64,000 nt of DNA from Microvirga lenta (GTDB lineage Bacteria > Pseudomonadota > Alphaproteobacteria > Rhizobiales > Beijerinckiaceae): assembly GCF_020532555.1 (NCBI RefSeq), contig NZ_JAJBBR010000006.1, forward strand, positions 80,864 through 144,863. Reading direction: 5' to 3'. Positions 52,415 through 61,307 of the stretch are shown piece by piece. How positions within the stretch are numbered: the first letter of the stretch is position 1; each line of letters starts with the position of its first letter. The notes under the pieces were generated by a model. It did no database searches, was not told where the DNA came from, and saw only the letters and a program-made list of their open reading frames with translations. The position numbers and the translations under genes are program-made.

Positions 52415-52854
52415 CAGCTCCTCTCAGTCCAGCCATGCAGACCGTCCGAAATGACGGGCTCGAAATCCTTCATCCGAAGAACTGGCCCACGCCCAAGGGC
52501 TATGCCAACGGCATCATGGCGGAGGGCCGGGTCCTGGTGACCGGCGGGATCGTCGGCTGGGACGAGACCGGCGCATTTGCCGAGGGGTTCGTGGGGCAGG
52601 CCCGGCAGATCTTCGAGAACATCAGCGCCATCCTCGCCGAGGGCGGGGCGGGGCCTCAGCATCTCGTGCGCCTGACCTGGTACGTGGTCGACATGGACGA
52701 GTATCTCGCCAACCTGCGCGAGCTCGGACGCGCCTACAGGGCGGTCTTCGGCACCCATTATCCGGCCATGGCTCTCGTTCAGGTCGTGCGTCTGGTCGAG
52801 AAGGAAGCGCGCCTGGAAATCGAGGCGACCGCAGTCGTGCCCAAGCCGGAATAA
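52411..52854 (+). CDS. RidA/YjgF family imine deaminase
   Basis: 147-residue RidA-like protein. Conserved patterns: GRVLVTGGIVGWDETG, FENISAILAEGGAGPQHLVRLTWYVVDMDEY, and ALVQVVRLVEKEARLEIEATA; the usual catalytic Arg is at VQVVRLV and the Glu of EIEA. The GTG start overlaps the preceding stop and follows AGGAG. Such proteins hydrolyse enamines and imines with release of ammonia, which fits loss of the amino group from the ring-opened 2-aminobenzoyl-CoA product. Confidence 0.87.
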   Translation: MTAPLSPAMQTVRNDGLEILHPKNWPTPKGYANGIMAEGRVLVTGGIVGWDETGAFAEGFVGQARQIFENISAILAEGGAGPQHLVRLTWYVVDMDEYLANLRELGRAYRAVFGTHYPAMALVQVVRLVEKEARLEIEATAVVPKPE

Positions 52855-52891
52855 GCGCGATTACTGCCTCCCTGGCGCATCCCGGGGAGGC

Positions 52892-53293
52892 CTACCATTT
52901 CACGAGGTAGTATTTCGGCTTCAGCCGGTGGCTTGATCGCCCCTTGCTCGGCCATGCGATGGGAGTGATCGGAAGCTCCTCCGACTGCCCGCCGAAGGGC
53001 CAGCTCTCCTCGCCTTTCGGCGGGTCGATCAGTTCCCAGTTGTCATAGAGATCGAGGGTGCCTTGCCCGGGCAGCCCTTCCGCGAGGAAGGGCCTGATTT
53101 CGACCCAGGGGCGGCCATGGGGGCGGGGAACGACATTGGTGACGCGCCCGTAGAAGTTCGTCAGCGGGCAACGGACATAGTCGCCGATCTTCGGCTGTCG
53201 CATCTTCTCGTGCCACAGGGCGGCTTCGGCGTGCCTAAGCTCCTCGCGCAGTTCGGCAATCTTCGCTTCCAGCTCTTCGATGCGCTTCGTCAT
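52892..53293 (-). CDS. Hypothetical protein with N-terminal coiled coil
   Basis: 133-residue soluble protein. The first 32 residues are a charged coiled coil (MTKRIEELEAKIAELREELRH), followed by a short beta-rich part with GDYVRCPLTNFYGRVTNVVPRPHGRPWVEIRPF, resembling a small SH3/KOW-like fold. C-terminal region Trp- and Pro-rich. No family is recognised. It converges on the RidA gene with a GC-rich inverted repeat between the stops (GCCTCCC at 52866 and GGGAGGC at 52885). Confidence 0.7.
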   Translation of the reverse strand: MTKRIEELEAKIAELREELRHAEAALWHEKMRQPKIGDYVRCPLTNFYGRVTNVVPRPHGRPWVEIRPFLAEGLPGQGTLDLYDNWELIDPPKGEESWPFGGQSEELPITPIAWPSKGRSSHRLKPKYYLVKW

Positions 53294-53604
53294 GAGTTAC
53301 CCAAGCGAATAGTGACGCTCAGGCATCGAAAATGGGCACCTGCGGCCTAGGTCACAAGGCGACCTATCCTTTTGGGCCGTTCCCATATTCGTGATCGTGT
53401 CGCGAAACCGTGAAGGTTGTGGCGCGGGTCGTGGTGCGGATTCGAGGCTGGTCGAAGCCGTCCGCCCCTAAAGAGCCTTTTTGTCCAGCTCCCATTCAGC
53501 ATGAACGATTTACTCATTAATGGATCGACGGGCCTCCCCGCAACTGTCCTCAGCGAGGTTGGAATGTTGCCGATGCAAGGCACCTGCCGGATCCGGATGG
53601 CGCG
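53294..53604. other. Intergenic region upstream of the class A PBP
   Basis: 311 bases between the leftward coiled-coil gene and the PBP start. It should hold both promoters. A less GC-rich block (53,500-53,525) precedes the PBP. No box, repeat or additional gene was recognised. Confidence 0.35.
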
Positions 53605-56496
53605 ATGAGCACGATCCTCGTCAAGATCTTCGCGACGGCGCTCACCTTGAGCCAGGTCGTGGCCGATCCGGAGAACGTGAAGACCTCCTTCGACCCTGTG
53701 CAGGATCGCGAGGAGGTGACGCGCATCCTGAAGGACGGGTGCTCGCATATGCGGCGCGCCTTCGACATCGAGGACATCGATCTCGACGAGCTGATCGCGA
53801 CCGCCATGGACGACCCGCAGGGGGTTACCGGCGATCTCAAGGTGCTCCAGGGGCTCAGCTTCAACGATCTCCATGCGAGCTATCGCCAGTTCTGCAAGGA
53901 CGAGAAGGTCGAGCCGCCGGCGGTCGATCTCGGCGAGGTGATCGGATACTACAACAGTGCCGTGGCCGATCTGCCGGATGCGGCCAAGCTCAAGGGGCTC
54001 AGGCTTCCCGGCGTCAGCGTGATCCTCGACGGGGAGGGCAAGCGGTTCGCGGAGGTCTACGAGCCGGATCATCGGCGCATGTGGGTGCCGTTGTCCGACA
54101 TTCCCGTGCCGGTTCAGCAAGCCTTCATCGCGGCCGAAGACAAGCGCTTCCACCAGCACAAGGGCGTGGACGAGCGAGGCGTGATCCGCGCGTTCATGAC
54201 CAACATGGCGAAGCCGGGGCGTCCCGCGGGCGGATCGACCATCACCCAGCAGGTCGCCAAGAACCTGCTCGTCGGCGACGACGTCACCTATGAACGCAAG
54301 ATGCGGGAGATGATCGTTGCCTCCCGAATCGAGCAGACGCTCAGCAAGGGCGAGATCCTCGAAATCTACCTCAACTCCATTTATCTCGGCCGCACCTCCT
54401 GGGGCGTCGAGATGGCGGCGCGAAGCTATTTCGGCAAATCCGCCAAGGCCCTGACGGTTGCGGAGGGGGCGCTCCTCGCCGGTCTGACCAAGGGGCCGAA
54501 CTACTACAGTCCTGACCGGCACCCGGAGCGGGCGCAGGAGCGAATGGCCTATGTGCTCAGCCGGATGCAGGAGGACGGGGCGCTTTCGCCGGATCAGGTG
54601 AAGCAGGCTCTCGGGGCCCTGCCTCGGATGGTGGCGTTCCAGCGCCCGACGCGCAACACCGGCTTCCACTTCGTCGACCACCTCGGCCGGGATGCGCGGA
54701 CGCTTGCAAGGATCGAAAGCCTGACGGCCTCCTCCTACACCGTGCGCTCCACCCTCAATGCGGCGCTGCAGAAGGCGACCGAGGCCGCTCTTCAGGAGGG
54801 GCTCGCCCGGTACGAGATGAGCATCGGGCGTCAGCGGTTCGAGGGTGCCGAACTCAACCTCGCCGCCGCGGTGAAGAACCTGCAGGCCGATGCGCAGGGA
54901 GCCGACGCGGCGCCGGCGTGGCGCCGCGCCCTGGAGGCCGCGCGTCTGCCGCTCTACGACGTGCATTGGCCCGCCGCCGTGGTGGTGGAGCAGGGACGCA
55001 ACAGGAAGACCGGCGCCCACGTTCTGCGGGTGGGGCTCGCGGACGGGCGGATCGTGCCCCTGACCGCGTGGGAGGCCGCGAGGCGCAACCTCAAGCTCTA
55101 TGATGTGGTGCGGGTCAGGATCGCCGAGCCGAAGGGCAAGGCCGGCGCGCGCGCCGAGTTGCGGGCTCCTGCCACGGTGCAGGGAGCGGCCGTCGTCCTG
55201 GAGAACAAGACGGGACGCATCCTGGCGATGAGTGGAGGATTCTCGTATCCGTTGAGCCAGCTCAACCGTGCGACGCAGGCGCACCGTCAGCCCGGTTCCG
55301 CCATCAAGCCGCTGACCTATCTGGCGGGCTTGGCCAAGGGATTGCAGCCCAACACGCTCATTTGGGACACCCCCGTCACGCTGCCGCCCGTCGGCGGTGA
55401 GGCGAATGCCCGTGCGGGAGATTATTGGCGACCGAAGAACTACGACGGCGGCCGCTCCGGTATTCTCACCCTGCGGCGCGCCCTCGAGAATTCGAAGAAC
55501 CTCGTCACCGCTCGCCTGCTCGACGGCGGCATCGATGCCGATCCGGAGGAGAGCCTGCGCCGCGTCTGCGAACTCGCGCTCGAAGCGCAGCTCTATGTGG
55601 AATGCGTGCCGCATTATCCGTTCGTGCTCGGGGCGCAGCCGGTGCGGATCCTGGATCTTGCCGCCTTCTACGCTGCCGTAGCGAACGAGGGGGCCATGCC
55701 GTCCCCGCACGCCTTCGAGGCGGTGGAGGAGGGTGGGCGTACCGTCTACCGGCGAAAGGCGCAGTCACTCGTGCCGATCGGTTCGGCGGACCGGGCTGCC
55801 TTCTACCAGCTCAAGACGATGCTCCAGGGTGTGGTGGAGCGCGGCACCGCTCGCTCCATGCGGGCCCTGGCGCCTTACGTTGCGGGCAAGACCGGCACGT
55901 CGGACAACGAGAACGATGCCTGGTTCGTCGGCTTCACCAACGACGTCACAGTCGCGGTGTGGGTCGGCTACGACAATGCGGACGGCAAGCGCCGTTTCCT
56001 CGGACGGGGTCAGACCGGCGCCAAGGTGGCGCTGCCGATCTTCCGGACCATCATCGAGGCAGCCTGGGAACATCATGCGCCAAAGACGGTGCTCAGCCCG
56101 CCTTCACCGGAGGCCGCACGGCAGCTGATCGCATTGCCCATCGATCTGGACACGGGTGATCGCATCACCAGCGGAGGCAAGGCCTTCACGGAGCATTTCC
56201 GGCTGAACCGCTTCGGGCAGCTCAGGGAGACCCAGTTCGCCCTCGTGCCTCAGGCGGAAGCCTACGCGTTCCGTCATCCGGATCCGTGGAGCGATGGCGA
56301 GGAACTGGGAGCCTACGGCAATCCCTACTACAGCGGACCTTATGCGCAGGAGCCAGGGTGGTTCGAAAGGCCGCCGGCTCAGGTGCCCGTCCCCCGTCAC
56401 CCCGATGTCGGGCCTGGATGGTGGGAGGGTGAGCGGCCGAGGCGTCCTCGGCGGGTCGATCCGGATTACTTTTGGGGTTACGGGCGGGTTTATTGA
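53605..56496 (+). CDS. Class A penicillin-binding protein (GT51 + transpeptidase) with signal-like N-terminus
   Basis: 963-residue bifunctional peptidoglycan synthase. The GT51 domain (about 150-340) has the catalytic Glu in AAEDKRFHQHKGVD and GGSTITQQVAKNLL. The transpeptidase domain has SxxK in GSAIKP (Ser about 567), SKN in ENSKNLV and KTGT (about 762). The N-terminus is a short hydrophobic stretch (ILVKIFATALTLSQVVA) followed by a 120-residue non-catalytic region, then a Pro/Tyr-rich tail (GYGRVY). Class A PBPs are usually anchored by an N-terminal helix after a cytoplasmic tail; here the stretch looks cleavable. The next gene overlaps it. Confidence 0.9.
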   Translation: MSTILVKIFATALTLSQVVADPENVKTSFDPVQDREEVTRILKDGCSHMRRAFDIEDIDLDELIATAMDDPQGVTGDLKVLQGLSFNDLHASYRQFCKDEKVEPPAVDLGEVIGYYNSAVADLPDAAKLKGLRLPGVSVILDGEGKRFAEVYEPDHRRMWVPLSDIPVPVQQAFIAAEDKRFHQHKGVDERGVIRAFMTNMAKPGRPAGGSTITQQVAKNLLVGDDVTYERKMREMIVASRIEQTLSKGEILEIYLNSIYLGRTSWGVEMAARSYFGKSAKALTVAEGALLAGLTKGPNYYSPDRHPERAQERMAYVLSRMQEDGALSPDQVKQALGALPRMVAFQRPTRNTGFHFVDHLGRDARTLARIESLTASSYTVRSTLNAALQKATEAALQEGLARYEMSIGRQRFEGAELNLAAAVKNLQADAQGADAAPAWRRALEAARLPLYDVHWPAAVVVEQGRNRKTGAHVLRVGLADGRIVPLTAWEAARRNLKLYDVVRVRIAEPKGKAGARAELRAPATVQGAAVVLENKTGRILAMSGGFSYPLSQLNRATQAHRQPGSAIKPLTYLAGLAKGLQPNTLIWDTPVTLPPVGGEANARAGDYWRPKNYDGGRSGILTLRRALENSKNLVTARLLDGGIDADPEESLRRVCELALEAQLYVECVPHYPFVLGAQPVRILDLAAFYAAVANEGAMPSPHAFEAVEEGGRTVYRRKAQSLVPIGSADRAAFYQLKTMLQGVVERGTARSMRALAPYVAGKTGTSDNENDAWFVGFTNDVTVAVWVGYDNADGKRRFLGRGQTGAKVALPIFRTIIEAAWEHHAPKTVLSPPSPEAARQLIALPIDLDTGDRITSGGKAFTEHFRLNRFGQLRETQFALVPQAEAYAFRHPDPWSDGEELGAYGNPYYSGPYAQEPGWFERPPAQVPVPRHPDVGPGWWEGERPRRPRRVDPDYFWGYGRVY

Positions 56497-57536
56497 TGAA
56501 GTTCATGTTGTCGTTGCACGGTACGCTTGCCGTTCTGGGGTTTTGCGTCGCCCCGTTGGGTGCGGCTCACGCGAAGGAGTTCCGTGTCGAAGAGGTGCCT
56601 TCCGTCACCGCCACTAAGCCCTCGCAGCTGAAGTCGGGCACGATCGTCTTCAGCGATCACGGCGGCGAACAGTCGGACGAGGCGGATGCGGGGCTCGTCC
56701 CGTTCGAGCAATGGGCCCGCACGAAGCCGCTGCAGAAGCAGTTCCTGAGCCCGTTCCCCGATTACAAGGAGCCGAGGATCGAGGTTTCGGTCCACGGCCT
56801 GACCCGGCCTTACACCGAGAAGCTCCACGTCTATGTGGTGGAAGCGCGCTTCGAAATCGCGAAGGCACCGAATACGCTCGATCTCGCGCGTTATGCGAGC
56901 CTCGACATGCTGGAGAAGCTCGATCCCGCGATCAAGCACCGCCGCATCACGGCGACCGAGGCGCGTCCCAACGTCGATCCCGCCAGCGCGCATAGCCGTC
57001 ACCCGGGCCGCCGCTGGTGCGAGGCGCCCCAGAGCCTGTGCATCGAGTCGCGCTATCCCCTCGAAGGGAAGCTGCCCATGGGCATTCGGCTGGCCAACAA
57101 GCTCGAGGAGGGCGAGAAGAAGATCTCGGAATTCATGGAGTTCCAGAGCGAGCTTCGGGTGCTGCAGCCGCAGGAGGTGGATTCGGCAGCGCTCGCTCAG
57201 CTCACGGGGCTCGACACCCCCGTTGCGGGGGTGATGGAACAGACCCTGTTCCACGTAAACCAGGTGATGCAGTTCGGAAAGCTGCTGGCGGTGCTGCAGG
57301 AACATCCGGCCGATCCGGCGAAGACCGTCACGACCGTGTTCATGGCCCTCGGCATCGAGACGGACGTGCTCGAGCGGAAGCGCGAGTTCGGAAGCGTTCC
57401 CGTGCTGAGAAACCTCATCCCGGTGCAGGTGCTGATGGGCAAGAGCTCGTTCAACACCGGCAACTCCATCAGCGCCGGATTGCCGGACTACACGCGCAAC
57501 CGCATTCGCGCCATCGCGCAGCTGCTGGATCAATGA
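56496..57536 (+). CDS. Secreted hypothetical protein coupled to the PBP gene
   Basis: 346-residue protein with a clear Sec signal peptide (residues 1-26, AHA-KE). The mature protein is mixed alpha/beta with two Cys close together (RRWCEAPQSLCIESR) that could form a disulfide. No domain is recognised. The start overlaps the PBP stop by TGATG, so it is made with the PBP and may be a partner or regulator of it in the periplasm. The TGATG coupling supports this start over a Met eight codons upstream. Confidence 0.82.
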   Translation: MKFMLSLHGTLAVLGFCVAPLGAAHAKEFRVEEVPSVTATKPSQLKSGTIVFSDHGGEQSDEADAGLVPFEQWARTKPLQKQFLSPFPDYKEPRIEVSVHGLTRPYTEKLHVYVVEARFEIAKAPNTLDLARYASLDMLEKLDPAIKHRRITATEARPNVDPASAHSRHPGRRWCEAPQSLCIESRYPLEGKLPMGIRLANKLEEGEKKISEFMEFQSELRVLQPQEVDSAALAQLTGLDTPVAGVMEQTLFHVNQVMQFGKLLAVLQEHPADPAKTVTTVFMALGIETDVLERKREFGSVPVLRNLIPVQVLMGKSSFNTGNSISAGLPDYTRNRIRAIAQLLDQ

Positions 57537-57716
57537 GGCCGTATCGGAAAGGGTGGACTAAATAAGCCAACGGCCACGATGGCGGAACGATGCGCGTACA
57601 TCCGGCGTCATCATCCCGGCCCGTGGCCGTCTCCGGTCAAGCGTGAGATCGCGACCGGCTTAAAGCTTAGATGGTATCGATATCTGTCTTTTCAATACCG
57701 CGAAGGCAGATTTGTT

Positions 57717-58094
57717 TCACGCGGACGGCTCTGGGCTCAATCCGTCGCGAAGGGCCTGATCCTTGTCGACGCGGGTGGGCTTGTCTTCCCGCAGTTCGCG
57801 CTTCGCCCGCCGCAGCTGCTTTTCGACCTTCTCCAGCGCAGCCTTGAAGGCGACGTAACAATCCTTGTCCTGTGACTCGGCGCTCATCGTCTTGAGCGCG
57901 CCCATCTGGATGTTCACGGTGCAGCGGAAGAGACTTCCCTCACGGCTCACATGCACCGAGGCCGTATTGAGGTGTCCGAAATACTTGCCCGCGACACGTG
58001 CAATTCCCTGCTGGGCCTGATCGCGGAACGCGTCGCTCAGTTCGACGCTCGAGCTTTTGACGGTGATTGTCTTTTCTGCGCTTGCCAAGTCCAT
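57717..58094 (-). CDS. hpf: Ribosome hibernation promoting factor, short form
   Basis: 125-residue HPF/RaiA N-terminal domain. Features: ITVKSSSVELSDAFRDQAQQGIARVAGKYFGHLNTASVHVSREGSLFRCTVNIQMG and DKDCYVAFKAALEKVEKQLRRAKRELRE. Alphaproteobacterial HPF is typically long (about 190 residues, with a dimerisation domain); this copy lacks that domain. It would bind the 30S tRNA/mRNA channel but not by itself form 100S disomes through the C-terminal domain. It may be a second copy. Confidence 0.87.
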   Translation of the reverse strand: MDLASAEKTITVKSSSVELSDAFRDQAQQGIARVAGKYFGHLNTASVHVSREGSLFRCTVNIQMGALKTMSAESQDKDCYVAFKAALEKVEKQLRRAKRELREDKPTRVDKDQALRDGLSPEPSA

Positions 58095-58324
58095 CCCATG
58101 CTCCTTTTGGACGTACCAGCAGGAAGAACGATGTTATCCTTGGTAAGTTTCCGCGGCAGAAAGGCATCGTTTTTCTGCCGTGATAACGTGCGCTCCGCCC
58201 GTATTTTCGCGGGTTTCCAGCATGGTTTGCTGCTAAAAGTGAGATCAGCCGTCCGAGACGGTTGACGCACCATCCTTCTTGGAAGATCTAAAGAGTTTCC
58301 AGCATTTCAAGTCTTGGAGAGACA

Positions 58325-58834
58325 ATGGACCAGGCAGAAGAGAAGAAAGTTGATTTTGTCGAGCTGACCGCAGACATTGTCTCGTCCTATGTTACCCATA
58401 ACTCGGTCCAGACCTCCGATCTCGCGGGACTGATCGCGGCTGTTCATGCCGCTCTTCAGGGCTTGGGTGCCCCCAAGCAGGCCGAAACCGAGAGGCCGCA
58501 GCCGGCGGTTCCCATCCGCAAGTCGGTGACCCCGGATTATCTCGTGAGCCTCGAGGACGGAAAGCCTTACAAGACGCTCAAGCGACACCTGGCGAAGCTG
58601 GGGCTGACGCCCGAGGAGTACCGGGAAAAGTGGGGCCTGCCGCGGGATTACCCGATGGTGGCCGCGAACTATGCCCAGCGTCGTTCCGAGCTCGCGAAGG
58701 GGCTCGGGCTGGGCCAGAGCCGCAAGCAGGCCGCTGCGGCCACCGCCTCGGTGCAGGAGAGCGTCAGCGCTCCCGCCGAACCGGCCAAGCCCAAGCGCCG
58801 GGCGTCAGCCAAGAAGGCCAAGGCGAGCAAATAA
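58325..58834 (+). CDS. MucR/Ros family transcriptional regulator without zinc ligands
   Basis: 169-residue regulator. The core motif TPDYLVSLEDGKPYKTLKRHLAKLGLTPEEYREKWGLPRDYPMVAANYAQRRSELAKGLGLG aligns over its whole length with MucR/Ros (quoted here only as positions 66-127). The usual first Cys is Ser, the second position is Asp, and the second His is missing, so only one zinc ligand (His of KRHL) remains. C-terminal tail is Lys/Ala-rich (KKAKASK). MucR proteins regulate exopolysaccharide, motility and cell-cycle genes. Confidence 0.9.
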   Translation: MDQAEEKKVDFVELTADIVSSYVTHNSVQTSDLAGLIAAVHAALQGLGAPKQAETERPQPAVPIRKSVTPDYLVSLEDGKPYKTLKRHLAKLGLTPEEYREKWGLPRDYPMVAANYAQRRSELAKGLGLGQSRKQAAAATASVQESVSAPAEPAKPKRRASAKKAKASK

Positions 58835-59125
58835 TTCCGCGGGCAGCCCGTCTGCCGGTGGATTTCTCGACATTGCTTCCGCGCACCTTGCCCTGAGACA
58901 GGGCAGGGGCGTTCACCCTTGTCCACAGCCCCGGTTCCACGAAGGTCGGGAAATTAAGGGGGCTTCTTTAGGAAGCAAATGGCACCCTAAAAAGGGGTAT
59001 ATTTTTCGATAATCCCTATGGATTAAGACAGAGCTCTCCCAATTGAGTAGTTCAAGATATTCCTGAACTGAGTATTTCGTCCGACGTTGCTCCAACCGAG
59101 ACTGTAACGAGCACTGGAGTTGGCG
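58835..59125. other. AT-richer intergenic region before the Gly-rich secreted protein gene
   Basis: 291 bases with clearly lower GC than either side. It contains the inverted repeat AGTTCA (59049-59054) and TGAACT (59064-59069), about 60 bases before the start at 59126, and A/T-rich steps around 58,975-59,035 of the kind bound by MucR/H-NS-like proteins. No gene seen. Confidence 0.4.
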
Positions 59126-60640
59126 ATGAAATACTTTTACCTGCTTGCAGGGGTCAGCCTTTTGGCTTCGACAAACGTGATGGCTGCTGATCTCAGCGCG
59201 AGGAGTTCGGTAAAGGGTCCTCATTGCCGACCTGAGTTGGTCAGTGGTCCCCGCGGCACCCAGAAAGTGTGGAACTGCGCACCGGCCCGGAGGGGCTACG
59301 TGGGTCGCACTGGTTCCGTCGGAACCCGCACAGCGGCTCCGGCTAGGGGGCGCGTCCGCTCGGGTGCCAATCCCTATGCAGCCGCACCGGCTCCCGTTGC
59401 AGCGCCCGTCTATACGGAGAACGTGGCTCCAGCCTATCAGCGCAACTGCAGACAGGTCATGATCCGGGGTCTCTTCGGCTACCGTCAGGTTTGGGAGTGC
59501 CCCTCACTCGGCATTGCGACCCAGTACACTCGGAATGCCGACGATGATCGCACCCCCATGGACAGAACCGGCTCTATCGGAGGCAATCCGGGCGCCGGTA
59601 ATCCGCCCGGTCAGGGCGGAGGCTCGCCACCCGCGGGAGGTGGCGGCTCGGGCGGCGGCACGGGTTCCGGCGGCTCGGGCGGCGGTTCGGGCGGTAGCGG
59701 CTCGGGCGGAGGTGGTTCGGGTGGTGGCAATTCCGGCGGCGGCAGCGCTCCCGGGGGAGGTGCCAATCCCGGTGGCGGCGATACCCCTAGTGGAGGCTCG
59801 AACCCCGGCGGTGGGTCGAATCCGGGCGGCGGATCGACCCCCGGGGGAGGGAGCAATCCCGGCGGAGGAAGCAACCCCGGTGGAGGCGGTTCCAACCCGG
59901 GCGGCGGATCCAATCCTGGTGGCGGCTCGAACCCTGGCGGAGGCGGATCGAATCCAGGTGGAGGCGGTTCGAACCCCGGCGACGGCGGCAATCCCGGTGG
60001 CGGTAATAACGGTGGCGGAAATCCTGGCGGCGGCCACAACGGCGGCGGTCACGGTGGTGGAAAGCCGGGAGGTGGTCACGGCGGCGGACATCATGGAGGT
60101 GGCGGACACCATGGCGGCGGTGGCCATCATGGCGGCGGCGGGCATCACGGCGGCGGAAAGCCGGGCGGTGGCGACCATGGGGGGGGCAAGCCCGGTGGCG
60201 GTCACGGTGGCGGGCACCATGGCGGTGGACACCATGGAGGTGGCGGCCACCACGGAGGCGGCCATCACGGTGGTGGGAAGCCCGGTAACGACGATGGCGG
60301 CCGGCCGGGCGGTGGTTACGGTGGCGGACATCATGGTGGCGGCCATGGTGGAGGTCACCATGGTGGTGGTCGACCCGGAGGTGACGATGACGGCGGCAAG
60401 CCCGGTGGCGGGCACGGCGGCGGTCATCACGGCGGAGATCGTGGCGGCAAGTCCGGTGGCGACGACCGCGGCGGAGATCGTGGCGGCAAATCGGGCGGTG
60501 ACGACCGGGGTGGCAGCCGCGGCGGAGGCCGTGACGATGGAGGTCGTGGCGACGGCGGTCGCGGCGGTGACGGAGGCCGCGACGGGGGCCGCGGCGGTGA
60601 TGGAGGACGCGGCGGCCGAGGCGGCGGAAATCACCGCTAA
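59126..60640 (+). CDS. Secreted Gly/His-rich repeat protein
   Basis: 504-residue exported protein. The Sec signal (1-20, VMA-AD) leads to a region with two similar Cys-bounded units (C34-C51 and C108-C125, each ending V-W-N/E-C). From about residue 150 it is low-complexity: first GGGSNPGGG-type repeats, then a long His-Gly section with GGGHHGGG repeats, then GGDDRGG-type repeats. The His-rich part could bind Ni, Zn or Cu; this is inference. The start ATG 59126 follows GGAG; a TTG two codons earlier is less likely. No enzymatic domain. Confidence 0.78.
   Translation: MKYFYLLAGVSLLASTNVMAADLSARSSVKGPHCRPELVSGPRGTQKVWNCAPARRGYVGRTGSVGTRTAAPARGRVRSGANPYAAAPAPVAAPVYTENVAPAYQRNCRQVMIRGLFGYRQVWECPSLGIATQYTRNADDDRTPMDRTGSIGGNPGAGNPPGQGGGSPPAGGGGSGGGTGSGGSGGGSGGSGSGGGGSGGGNSGGGSAPGGGANPGGGDTPSGGSNPGGGSNPGGGSTPGGGSNPGGGSNPGGGGSNPGGGSNPGGGSNPGGGGSNPGGGGSNPGDGGNPGGGNNGGGNPGGGHNGGGHGGGKPGGGHGGGHHGGGGHHGGGGHHGGGGHHGGGKPGGGDHGGGKPGGGHGGGHHGGGHHGGGGHHGGGHHGGGKPGNDDGGRPGGGYGGGHHGGGHGGGHHGGGRPGGDDDGGKPGGGHGGGHHGGDRGGKSGGDDRGGDRGGKSGGDDRGGSRGGGRDDGGRGDGGRGGDGGRDGGRGGDGGRGGRGGGNHR
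59620..60636. repeat. Gly/His-coding low-complexity repeats
   Basis: About 1 kb of short GGC/GGT-rich units. Sub-blocks: GGGSNPGGG-type codons (about 59,640-60,010), GGHHGGGG-type codons (about 60,020-60,400) and GGDDRGG-type codons (about 60,400-60,610). Such runs change length by slippage and are prone to assembly error. Not a CRISPR array: units are short, in frame and without spacers. Confidence 0.9.
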
Positions 60641-60660
60641 ACTCAGAACGACAAAGGAAA

Positions 60661-60685
60661 GGGGCGCAGATTGCGCCCCTTTTTT
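60661..60685 (+). terminator. Rho-independent terminator of the Gly/His-rich gene
   Basis: GGGGCGCA (60661-60668), loop GAT, TGCGCCCC (60672-60679), followed by six T residues. It lies 21 bases after the stop codon at 60640. Confidence 0.9.
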
Positions 60686-60725
60686 CGTGCCGCTCCAGGG
60701 AGCGAGGGGTGCTCTACCCGGGCGC

Positions 60726-61094
60726 TCAGCGCCTCCGGCTCGAGCGGCCTTTCCGACCGGAACTCCGTCCGCCCGTGGCGAAGAGGGCATAGGCCGCCAC
60801 GCCGGCCGCGATACCTGCCCCGAGAAGCAGGAACGGGTGGGCCTTCGCTGTACGGAAGGCACCCCGAGCGCCTCGCTCGAGCGCAAAGGCGGGGGCCGAG
60901 GTTTCGATGAGGTGCTGCACCCGGTGCAGGTTGTCCTGTCGGGTGTGGACCAGCAGATCGTAGCCGTCGTCGTCCGGATGGCCCTGGAGTTCGATGCTGT
61001 TCCGGGCGAAGCCGCTGGTCACCAGGCGCTGAACCGCCTGATCGGCCGCCTTGCGCGATGAGAATGAGCCCGTGGCAACAGTTGTGTTTGGCAT
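60726..61094 (-). CDS. Small membrane-anchored stress-like protein
   Basis: 122-residue protein. Residues 1-65 (ATGSFSSRKAADQAVQRLVTSGFARNSIELQ) have a ferredoxin-like pattern seen in YflT/general stress 17M-like domains. A single membrane helix (about 89-106, FLLLGAGIAAGVAAYALFA) is followed by a Lys/Arg/Ser-rich tail (SSGRKGRSSRRR). Function unknown; a general stress role is only suggested by resemblance. It stands alone between the Gly-rich gene and ftsK, with ATG 61094 as the clear start. Confidence 0.72.
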   Translation of the reverse strand: MPNTTVATGSFSSRKAADQAVQRLVTSGFARNSIELQGHPDDDGYDLLVHTRQDNLHRVQHLIETSAPAFALERGARGAFRTAKAHPFLLLGAGIAAGVAAYALFATGGRSSGRKGRSSRRR

Positions 61095-61307
61095 TGATAG
61101 ACCCTCTTTTCAGCTGCTCACGGCAATCCGTAAGAAGGGCAAAGGTTCCTGACGGCACAGGGGCTTATGCGGCCGGCGGCCTGGGGAAAGGGTCCGGTCG
61201 TGGGTCCCGCGGCACCCGACCCTAACCCTCTTTTTACCTGTCGGATCCACATTGCTGATCCACGTCAGCCGCGGAGCGAAACGCCCCGCTCCAACCCTTC
61301 AGAACCC

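Noticed and set aside
44520..52854. Benzoyl-CoA epoxidase (box) pathway
   Set aside because: The ligase resembles benzoate-CoA ligase, but boxA/B/C are absent and the monooxygenase-OYE fusion specifies the 2-aminobenzoyl-CoA route.
57570..57630. ACGGCCAC/GTGGCCGT inverted repeat between convergent genes
   Set aside because: Loop of about 45 bases and no T-run make it a poor terminator; probably chance in GC-rich DNA.
59620..60636. CRISPR array or VNTR outside a gene
   Set aside because: Units are short, irregular and in frame, without unique spacers; they encode the Gly/His-rich protein.
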